7,846 nucleotides of DNA from NCBI GenBank assembly GCA_022837205.1, contig JALHEL010000070.1:1-7846 (forward strand). Direction: 5' to 3'. Below, one piece after another: positions 1 through 4,931 of this stretch. The stretch's first letter is position 1. Each line of letters starts with the position of its first letter. Both the position numbers and the translations under genes were made by a program. The notes beneath the pieces are model-generated. The model was given only the letters and a program-made list of their open reading frames with translations, did no database searches and was not told the DNA's origin. Source of the DNA: Leptolinea sp. (GTDB taxonomy: Bacteria; Chloroflexota; Anaerolineae; Anaerolineales; Anaerolineaceae).

Positions 1-90
1 GTCAGCGGTTTGGAAATGCTGATAGTCGGAGGCTTGGCTGCTTCCGTGGCTTATTTTATCGGCGTTTTACTCAAACCTTTGGGCGGATAA
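1..90 (+). CDS. C-terminal end of a VIT1/CCC1-family metal transporter (5' truncated)
   Basis: Reading frame 1 is open from the first base to a TAA at 88-90 and encodes the last 29 residues of a protein. The tail is one hydrophobic glycine/alanine-rich helix (GLEMLIVGGLAASVAYFIG) ending in LLKPLGG. This resembles the last transmembrane segment of VIT1/CCC1 (DUF125) iron/manganese transporters, which in bacteria often end with a GLxMLLIGxxAAxxxYxIG helix. If so, it is an inner membrane protein exporting or sequestering Fe(II)/Mn(II). Only the last helix is visible, so another polytopic membrane protein cannot be excluded. A hairpin plus T-run at 228-262 could end its transcript. Confidence 0.55.
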   Translation, partial: VSGLEMLIVGGLAASVAYFIGVLLKPLGG

Positions 91-123
91 TTTTTGCCTG
101 TGCATGATATCTCTCATAGAATA

Positions 124-158
124 GATAGCTATCAATTCGGTTAGAACCAATAGCTATC
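124..158. repeat. Imperfect inverted repeat downstream of the transporter gene
   Basis: GATAGCT (124-130) is complementary to AGCTATC (152-158). An inner helix pairs ATT/GGT with ACC/AAT around a small loop, with bulges at 131-134 and 138. There is no T-run on either side, so it is not a classical terminator. It may be a 3'-UTR structure of the transporter mRNA. Nothing else is evident between 91 and 227. Confidence 0.3.
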
Positions 159-227
159 CGGATCGGAAACAGACAAACTTCTATCGAAGACTGATAAAAA
201 ATATATTGCTCTGATTCAATCTGATTT

Positions 228-262
228 GCCCGGATACTATTTTGCATCCGGGCGTTTTTCTT
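228..262 (+). terminator. Rho-independent terminator between convergent genes
   Basis: GCCCGGAT (228-235) pairs perfectly with ATCCGGGC (246-253) around a 10-base loop, and GTTTTTCTTC follows on the + strand. This is a canonical terminator for rightward transcription, most likely from the transporter gene ending at 90. The hairpin also lies just past the stop of the leftward membrane gene (265). On the - strand it is not followed by a T-run, so leftward termination would be weaker. Confidence 0.7.
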
Positions 263-264
263 CA

Positions 265-711
265 TTATCCGACAGGATAAGGGAATGAGGAAAGGGAGAC
301 GACGTGAGCGGTAATGATTAAAACCAATACAAGTGCCAGCATGTACCACATGGCATGATATTTTCTGATTGTCTTTTTGAATTGGGGAGCCGCTTTGGTA
401 AAGCGCATGGTAAAGCCGGCGAATACCATCCATGCCATTACAATGATCAGAATCCAATTAAAGACAGTTGCGTATTGCCATAATGTAACGGCATGAATAA
501 CAATTACGACAAAAGCGGCAATATTCCCAAAATAATGAACATAATGCCATTTATTCCTTAGATTATTCAGCCATTTCCATTCGGCTTTTGGAGCGAATAT
601 TCTTTGAATGAGATGCAAGATGGTGTAGAGATTTGCCAGAAAAAATAAAGCTCCTCCCAAACCACCCAAATTTAGTCCCAATGCGATATTGCCCGGTATT
701 TCCTGATTCAT
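265..711 (-). CDS. Four-helix membrane protein with cytochrome-b-like histidine pairs
   Basis: The product is a 148-residue, strongly hydrophobic protein with four predicted membrane helices at about residues 9-37, 60-79, 84-104 and 120-141. Charged segments lie between them (residues 42-56 and 103-118). Histidines sit at 33, 56, 59, 73, 119 and 136. H59/H73 on helix 2 have the HX13H spacing typical of b-heme helices in cytochrome b and ferric-reductase-like domains. H119/H136 flank helix 4 and could supply the opposing ligands. I infer a small b-type heme protein that passes electrons across or along the membrane; I do not recognise a named family. The start at 709-711 has a good GGAGG (720-724 on +) eight bases upstream. 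The gene lies downstream of the flavoprotein on the same strand, but a strong terminator separates them, so it probably has its own promoter in 725-838. Confidence 0.75.
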   Translation of the reverse strand: MNQEIPGNIALGLNLGGLGGALFFLANLYTILHLIQRIFAPKAEWKWLNNLRNKWHYVHYFGNIAAFVVIVIHAVTLWQYATVFNWILIIVMAWMVFAGFTMRFTKAAPQFKKTIRKYHAMWYMLALVLVLIITAHVVSLSSFPYPVG

Positions 712-729
712 AATCTTAGCCTCCGTTTT

Positions 730-762
730 AATATAATTTTCTTCAAATAAACAATGATCATT
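730..762 (-). promoter_or_regulatory. Possible promoter with palindromic operator for the membrane gene
   Basis: On the - strand a TATATT (+ strand AATATA, 730-735) could be a -10 box. About 17 bases upstream, where a -35 would lie, is the perfect 10-base palindrome AATGATCATT (753-762) rather than a good -35 hexamer. A weak -35 with a palindrome on top would fit an activator or repressor site. The transcript would begin near 723 and give a very short leader that would clip the ribosome binding site, so the position is uncertain. Confidence 0.2.
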
Positions 763-838
763 TATTAACTTTAGAAAGAATCGATTAATCCGTTTATTCA
801 GATATAAAAGTCTATTAAAATCTAATATTTAAAAGATA

Positions 839-881
839 AATTGGGCAAATGAATTTATTTTAAATATTCATTTGCCCAATT
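839..881 (-). terminator. Strong terminator after the flavoprotein gene
   Basis: AATTGGGCAAATGAAT (839-854) and ATTCATTTGCCCAATT (866-881) form a perfect 16-bp stem with an 11-base loop. The stem begins 10 bases past the stop codon of the leftward flavoprotein gene. On the - strand it is followed by TTATCTTTT, a usable T-rich tail. It should separate the flavoprotein transcript from the membrane protein gene downstream. Confidence 0.75.
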
Positions 882-891
882 ATAAACTGTT

Positions 892-2526
892 TTACGGCTC
901 TTTGATATTTTCCTGTACGGCATAATCGGCCGCGATATAGCCGAAAGTCAGAGCGGGACCGATTGTACCGCCGCCCGCCCAATATGCCTGCGCAGCGGGC
1001 GCTGCGATACAGTTTCCCGCACCGTAAAGTCCGGGTATCGGCATATCTTCATGATCTAATACTTGGGCTTTTTTATTAATCTTCGGCCCCCCTTTGGTGT
1101 CAAGAGTACCTCCTGCGATAATGATCGCATAGTACGGTCCTTCCGACGCGATCGGATACATCGTAATATTGGGTAAATTGTGATCCGGGGCAGCAGGGCC
1201 GTTATATGCCAAATCGATGGGTTGTTCTCCCCGATGAAATTCCGGATCGATTCCCTGCTCGGCATATTGATTAAAAACTTTAATTGTCCTCTTAAGATTT
1301 TCGGAAAAGCTTTGGTCAAGATGAAAATTGCCGGTTGCGGATGCGATTTTATTCAACCTTTCTTCGATCGCTCGCGCAAGATCTTCCGGAGTATTGCCGT
1401 AAATCAAGTAAGGAGACGGAGTATCCTTGGTCGGAATCGGATAAGCAGCGGCGGGAGGATAGTTTCCCCAAATATCCGCGGTTCGCTGATCGTAGATCAT
1501 GAAGACCATCAAATTCGGATATTCTCCCTTGATCGGATCCCAAGTAAAGAAGGCTTGTGTTTTTTCATTATATACCGCCTTCTCATCCACGATTCTTTTC
1601 CCGTATTTATTTACATAAATCATGCTGTCTCCGGAAACCATGAAAACATCGGTCGGAGGACTCGGATGTTCTAAAACTTCCTCTAAAACCACCGGCGCCC
1701 ACCAAGCATTTGCGGTATTGTTTAATTTTGCTCCGACCGAGGTTGCTATATCAATAAAATCACCTTCATTCGCCGGAACGGCGCATCCTCCGAAAACAGG
1801 GCCGCGCAAAAAATTTAATCTTTTTTCCGGACTATGCGTAAACCCGCCGCTTCCGAAAATAACCGCTTTTTTGGCTCGTAAGGTGACAATATGATTCTCG
1901 GAATCGATTGCCTCCAACCCGACTATTTCTCCCTTACAGTTCAGGATAAGCTTTTTCGCACGATGGTTAAGAAGAATCGGTATCTCTCTTTGATTGATCG
2001 CTTCTCGTAATTGACGTATCAACTCAAATCCTCGAGCTACTCCTTTTCCTGTTTGAGGATCTTTGGGAACCAAGCATCGCCCCCTCGGGACTTTGTCTTC
2101 GGGCAGGTGAGCATAGTAATCGGGAAAAACCTGCCCGTCCCAGGCGATCCAAGGAGTCGCGTCCAGTGCACCCATCGCATGAAGTTTTTCAATCGTAGGG
2201 GATGCATTATCATAATATGCTTCAAGTAATTCATATTGATGATCGTTGAGACCGAAGTGATGATCGCTCGGATTATACAGTGTCGGATAAGAAAGACGCG
2301 CCATATAACGCAAAGCATCTTCTTTTTTATCCTCTATTTTGCTTTCTCTTAAAAAAGAATTATTCGGTATCCAAAATACGCCGCCGGATTTTTCGGTTGT
2401 TCCTCCGGGTCTGGCTCTTTTTTCCACCATGATAACTTCGGCGCCTTTTTCATAGGCGAACAAAGCTGCCGAGGAAGCTGCGGCACCGCTGCCGACTACA
2501 ATAATATCTGCTTCATAATTCCACAT
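892..2526 (-). CDS. FAD-dependent oxidoreductase, fumarate reductase / 3-ketosteroid dehydrogenase type
   Basis: The product has 544 residues, typical for the FAD_binding_2 (succinate dehydrogenase/fumarate reductase flavoprotein-like) superfamily. Residues 7-38 form the N-terminal Rossmann unit: DIIVVGSGAAAS with G12-x-G14, ending at the acidic E of VEK that holds the ribose. RPGGTTEKSGGVFWIPNN (about 39-56) matches the FAD loop of 3-oxosteroid 1-dehydrogenases. The C-terminal half has GPYYAI (463-468), whose tyrosines correspond to the catalytic Tyr region of KstD enzymes, then GGTLDTKGGP. GLYGAGN (499-505) and a glycine-rich tail complete the FAD fold. There is no signal peptide, heme motif or flavin-transferase motif, so it is probably cytosolic and uses non-covalent FAD. 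It likely oxidises or reduces a C=C bond next to a carbonyl; the substrate is unknown. A weak AAAGG lies eight bases before the ATG. Rubredoxin is the upstream gene on the same strand. Confidence 0.85.
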   Translation of the reverse strand: MWNYEADIIVVGSGAAASSAALFAYEKGAEVIMVEKRARPGGTTEKSGGVFWIPNNSFLRESKIEDKKEDALRYMARLSYPTLYNPSDHHFGLNDHQYELLEAYYDNASPTIEKLHAMGALDATPWIAWDGQVFPDYYAHLPEDKVPRGRCLVPKDPQTGKGVARGFELIRQLREAINQREIPILLNHRAKKLILNCKGEIVGLEAIDSENHIVTLRAKKAVIFGSGGFTHSPEKRLNFLRGPVFGGCAVPANEGDFIDIATSVGAKLNNTANAWWAPVVLEEVLEHPSPPTDVFMVSGDSMIYVNKYGKRIVDEKAVYNEKTQAFFTWDPIKGEYPNLMVFMIYDQRTADIWGNYPPAAAYPIPTKDTPSPYLIYGNTPEDLARAIEERLNKIASATGNFHLDQSFSENLKRTIKVFNQYAEQGIDPEFHRGEQPIDLAYNGPAAPDHNLPNITMYPIASEGPYYAIIIAGGTLDTKGGPKINKKAQVLDHEDMPIPGLYGAGNCIAAPAAQAYWAGGGTIGPALTFGYIAADYAVQENIKEP

Positions 2527-2559
2527 TGTACAGCCTTTCTTTCTGTTATGAATCGCTAA

Positions 2560-2571
2560 ATCTAATTAGAT
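2560..2571. promoter_or_regulatory. 12-bp palindrome upstream of the flavoprotein gene
   Basis: ATCTAATTAGAT is a perfect palindrome 34 bases before the flavoprotein start. On the - strand a TTGTCT (2589-2584) lies 18 bases ahead of TTAGAT (2565-2560), which would place the palindrome over a weak -10 box. It could be an operator for a repressor, but AT-rich palindromes of this length also arise by chance. Confidence 0.25.
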
Positions 2572-2612
2572 AGTTTCATAAAAAGACAAAGGATTGAAAT
2601 TCAACCGGCAAG

Positions 2613-2646
2613 GCTTCCGTAAATGTTGAAAAACATTTACGGAAGC
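2613..2646. repeat. 15-bp perfect hairpin with GAAA loop between rubredoxin and flavoprotein genes
   Basis: GCTTCCGTAAATGTT (2613-2627) and AACATTTACGGAAGC (2632-2646) pair perfectly around GAAA. An outer inverted repeat, GAAATTCAA (2596-2604) with TTGAATTTC (2670-2678), encloses it. Neither strand shows an immediate T-run; on - the nearest T-rich stretch (CTTTTT, 2585-2580) is about 27 bases beyond the stem. It lies 106 bases past the rubredoxin stop on the - strand. It may be a weak or factor-dependent terminator of the rubredoxin transcript, or an RNA-processing or stability element inside a rubredoxin-flavoprotein mRNA. Confidence 0.6.
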
Positions 2647-2751
2647 GATAATAATGCAAAACCGTTTATTTGAATTTCATCATGCCTGTTATGTGGAGAT
2701 ATCCCCTGATAAATGGATTATTCTAAAGATCTTTAAACAATGTATTAAAGT

Positions 2752-2913
2752 TTAATCCATCGGTCTGAACTTATCTTTGGAAGATCCGCAAACCGGGCAA
2801 GCCCAGTCATCCGGAAGGTCTTCGAAAGCTGTCCCCGGTTTAATTCCCGAATCGGGATCTCCTTTTGCAGGGTCATAAATATAACCGCATACGCTGCATT
2901 TATATTTTTTCAT
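2752..2913 (-). CDS. Rubredoxin
   Basis: The gene encodes a 53-residue classical rubredoxin. Two CxxC knuckles, C6-S-V-C9-G and C39-P-V-C42-G, bind one iron. The conserved core is present: YxCxxCGYIYDP (4-15), GDPDSGIKPGTAFEDLP (18-34), DDWACPVCG (35-43) and the KDKFRP tail. The length is that of single-domain clostridial rubredoxins, with no extra domain. The start is supported by AAAAAAGGAG ten bases upstream of the ATG. It is a small cytosolic one-electron carrier that commonly serves oxygen- or peroxide-detoxifying enzymes and other flavoproteins. It reads in the same direction as the flavoprotein gene 225 bases downstream, so that enzyme may be a partner. A candidate promoter lies at 2959-2985. 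Confidence 0.97.
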   Translation of the reverse strand: MKKYKCSVCGYIYDPAKGDPDSGIKPGTAFEDLPDDWACPVCGSSKDKFRPMD

Positions 2914-2958
2914 TTTTTTTAAACTCCTTTTTTAAAAGTTGTAATGATTCTAATTTCG

Positions 2959-2985
2959 ATTATAAGCTTGATTAAAAAATGACAG
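2959..2985 (-). promoter_or_regulatory. Candidate promoter of the rubredoxin gene
   Basis: On the - strand a perfect TATAAT (+ strand ATTATA, 2959-2964) lies 45 bases before the rubredoxin ATG. CTGTCA (+ strand TGACAG, 2980-2985) is a 4/6 match to the -35 hexamer at a slightly short 15-base spacing. Transcription would start near 2952 and give a leader of about 40 bases containing the GGAG ribosome binding site. Confidence 0.5.
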
Positions 2986-3370
2986 CTGAAATCCGATCAA
3001 ACAAGAAAAGATTCTTCTTATCATTGCCGATGCGGATCGAAGCCCAAATGAAGTTTTGGAATATTCAATTATTGAAAAAATCTTTATAAATACGATTCCG
3101 CAGCCGTTATTTTCGGAAGGCTTATTGATTCCTTAAATTTGAAAACGGTAAAAAAACAACCGGCTTTAAGAATTTCTCTGAAAATCTAAAAAAGCTATGG
3201 ATTTTCGGGAGAATGCCGTCACTTGAATGAGGAGAAGAATAAGTTATGCAAATTTATCCGTATGATCGAATTACGGATTATTGTTCATCTCGGAAAATTG
3301 TGGCATGATAATAAGTAAGGTTTAACCTCGGTAAATAATTAACGAGTGCTGATTATGGTATGTTTTCAAT

Positions 3371-3375
3371 GGGAG
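3371..3375 (+). promoter_or_regulatory. Ribosome binding site that sets the DsbA-like start
   Basis: GGGAG lies eight bases before the ATG at 3384. The more upstream in-frame ATGs at 3360 and 3369 have no comparable site. The ATG at 3384 also places the protein start right at the first beta strand of the thioredoxin fold, as expected for cytosolic family members. Confidence 0.6.
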
Positions 3376-3383
3376 ATTATGGG

Positions 3384-4007
3384 ATGGACTTGATAGAAAT
3401 GGTAATTTATTCCGATTATATCTGCCCCTGGTGCTATGTCGGGCAGGGTGTTGTCGAAAAACTGAGAAAAGAATATCCGATGGCGATCACTTGGCGACCT
3501 TATTTCCTTCGACCCGATATTCCGCCGGAAGGGATGGATATTCCGGAAGAATTGAATGATCACATGGCAGAAATCGGTGAAAGATTAAAGCAGATGGCTG
3601 ACGCAGCCGGTTTGGAGATGGTTTTTCCGAAACATCTGCCCAATACCCGGTTCGCCCATGAAGCCACCGAATATGCCGATCAAAAGGGAAAAGGATTTGA
3701 ATTTCATCGCGAAGTTTTTGCTCGTTTTTACGGTAAAGGAGAGGATATCGGACAATGGCAAGTACTTCAATCCGCTGCGAAAGCTGTCGGGTTGGATGCG
3801 GATGAGATGAAGCGACAGGTTGAAGAAGGAAAATATACTCAAGCGGTTCAAGATCATATTGCGGAAGCCGTAAAATGGGGTATCGAAAGTGTTCCCACGT
3901 ATATCATAAATAGCCGCTATGCGATCGTCGGAGCTCAACCCTATGATCGTTTTCTCGAGGTTATTCAAAGAATCGATTTGCCTCATAATCAAGAGTCAAT
4001 TCAATGA
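3384..4007 (+). CDS. DsbA-family thiol oxidoreductase, FrnE-like
   Basis: From the preferred start the protein has 207 residues. VIYSDYICPWCYVG (7-20) is the first beta strand plus the CPWC active site (C14, C17) of a thioredoxin fold. TWRPYFLRPDIPPEG (36-50), LPNTRFAHE (85-93) and the helical insert are typical of the DsbA / 2-hydroxychromene-2-carboxylate isomerase group and specifically of FrnE-like proteins. ESVPTYIIN (168-176) carries the cis-proline (P171) opposite the active site. No signal peptide or membrane anchor is seen, so it acts in the cytosol, unlike periplasmic DsbA. FrnE relatives have been linked to oxidative stress and polyketide quinone pathways; the reaction here is unknown. 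The dioxygenase gene starts 32 bases downstream, suggesting an operon. A start at 3360, adding eight residues, is possible but less well supported. Confidence 0.88.
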   Translation: MDLIEMVIYSDYICPWCYVGQGVVEKLRKEYPMAITWRPYFLRPDIPPEGMDIPEELNDHMAEIGERLKQMADAAGLEMVFPKHLPNTRFAHEATEYADQKGKGFEFHREVFARFYGKGEDIGQWQVLQSAAKAVGLDADEMKRQVEEGKYTQAVQDHIAEAVKWGIESVPTYIINSRYAIVGAQPYDRFLEVIQRIDLPHNQESIQ

Positions 4008-4039
4008 AATATAGGACTTTTGAAAAGGAACGAAAATAA

Positions 4040-4834
4040 ATGGAAAATAAAGCTCAAATCGTCTACTTCTCCCATGGCGGAGGCCCTCTGCCCATTTTAG
4101 GAGAACCGAATCATCGGGCGATGATCGATTTTATGAAAAACTTACCGTCCCGGTTGAATAGGCCGGAGGCGATATTGGTGATCAGCGCTCATTGGGAAGA
4201 GCAGCACCCCACTGTTTTAGGAGCATCGCATCCGTCCATGTTCTATGATTATTACGGTTTTCCGGAAAAAGCATATCAGATCCAATATCCTGCGCCGGGG
4301 GATCCGGAACTCGCAAAACGGATTGTCGGAATGCTGGAAAAAAATCATATTCAAGCAAGAATTGATTTGAATCGCGGATTTGATCACGGATTGTTTATCC
4401 CGTTGGAATTAATGTATCCGGAGGCAAATATTCCCTCGATACAACTTTCTTTGATTCGTGGATTGGATTCGGCTGCTCATGTTTCTTTGGGAAAAGCGCT
4501 CCGTGATTTGGTTTCCGAGAATATCTTGATCCTCGGTTCCGGATTTTCTTTTCACAATCAACTTGCTTTTTTTGATTCTCAATCGGAATATGCGGATCCG
4601 GAAAATGATGCTTTCCAAAATTGGCTGATCGAAACCTGCACCGGTAACTTCTCTCAGGAAGAACGCGAACAAAGATTAATCGAATGGGAAGAAGCGCCTT
4701 ATGCCAGGTATTGTCATCCGCGCGAAGAACATTTACTTCCTTTGATGGTTTGTCAGGGGCTGGCAAACAAACCCGCAAAATTAATCTTCGATGATGCGAT
4801 TCTGAGAAAACGATGCATTGCCTTTGAGTGGTAA
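4040..4834 (+). CDS. Class III extradiol ring-cleavage dioxygenase, LigB/DODA type
   Basis: The 264-residue protein has the full signature of the 4,5-DOPA extradiol dioxygenase-like family. YFSHGGGPLP (9-18) has metal ligand candidate H12 and ILVISAHWEE (45-54) has H51. RGFDHGLFIPLELMYP (112-127) has the catalytic H116. LILGSGFSFHN (163-173) and YCHPREEHLLPL (224-235), with H226 and H231, follow. The family binds Fe(II) or Zn(II) and opens catechol-like rings; some members are cytosolic DOPA dioxygenases, others have no known substrate. Length is normal and no key residue is missing. AAAAGGA lies ten bases before the ATG. It is probably co-transcribed with the DsbA-like gene. Aromatic substrate cleavage needs O2, which is notable beside a rubredoxin. 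The substrate cannot be read from sequence. Confidence 0.92.
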   Translation: MENKAQIVYFSHGGGPLPILGEPNHRAMIDFMKNLPSRLNRPEAILVISAHWEEQHPTVLGASHPSMFYDYYGFPEKAYQIQYPAPGDPELAKRIVGMLEKNHIQARIDLNRGFDHGLFIPLELMYPEANIPSIQLSLIRGLDSAAHVSLGKALRDLVSENILILGSGFSFHNQLAFFDSQSEYADPENDAFQNWLIETCTGNFSQEEREQRLIEWEEAPYARYCHPREEHLLPLMVCQGLANKPAKLIFDDAILRKRCIAFEW

Positions 4835-4835
4835 T

Positions 4836-4864
4836 TTGACAAATCATATATAATAAAATTAAAG
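4836..4864 (+). promoter_or_regulatory. Candidate promoter of the hydroxyacid dehydrogenase gene
   Basis: A perfect -35 TTGACA (4836-4841) lies two bases after the dioxygenase stop, and a perfect TATAAT occurs at 4849-4854. The two are only seven bases apart and cannot act together. TATAAT could pair with TTGAGT (4824-4829, 19-base spacer) inside the dioxygenase gene. TTGACA could pair with TTAAAG (4859-4864, 17-base spacer). Either way a promoter for the downstream gene is likely here, giving a leader of about 60-70 bases. Confidence 0.5.
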
Positions 4865-4931
4865 AATAGCGGAACCGAATCGTAAAGTATTCGAAATAAT
4901 AAGGTCTTATGAAGGAAGAGAGGAGGGAAAA

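Larger units (their letters stand above)
2914..3383. other. Divergent intergenic spacer with gene remnants or small ORFs
   Basis: This 470-base stretch separates the leftward rubredoxin gene from the rightward DsbA-like gene. No recognisable full gene is present. From 2979 to 3204 short open fragments lie in different + frames. One is stop-free from 2990 to 3135. If one A were added to the A-run at 3075-3080 it would run on to a TAA at 3190, which would fit a decayed gene, though chance is possible. A 20-codon ORF at 3246-3308 has a GGAG (3231-3234) 11 bases upstream. An imperfect hairpin (3327-3346, 7 of 8 pairs) lies ahead of the DsbA-like gene. A weak TTGTTC/CATGAT pair (3281-3309, 17-base spacer) is the only + strand promoter-like signal I see. 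Confidence 0.5.

Noticed and set aside
71..457. 128-codon leftward ORF overlapping the membrane gene
   Set aside because: It overlaps the histidine-rich membrane gene in another frame, crosses the terminator hairpin at 228-253, and its translation is rich in R, I, S and H with no domain.
839..881. Inverted repeat as a mobile element end or attachment site
   Set aside because: No transposase, integrase or direct repeats are present, and its position after a stop codon with a T-rich tail fits a terminator.
1180..1674. 164-codon + strand ORF opposite the flavoprotein gene
   Set aside because: It is antisense to a well-conserved enzyme and its translation shows no domain or ribosome binding site. 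It is a shadow of the real frame.
4395..4847. 150-codon leftward ORF opposite the dioxygenase gene
   Set aside because: It is antisense to the conserved metal-binding half of the dioxygenase and shows no recognisable features.
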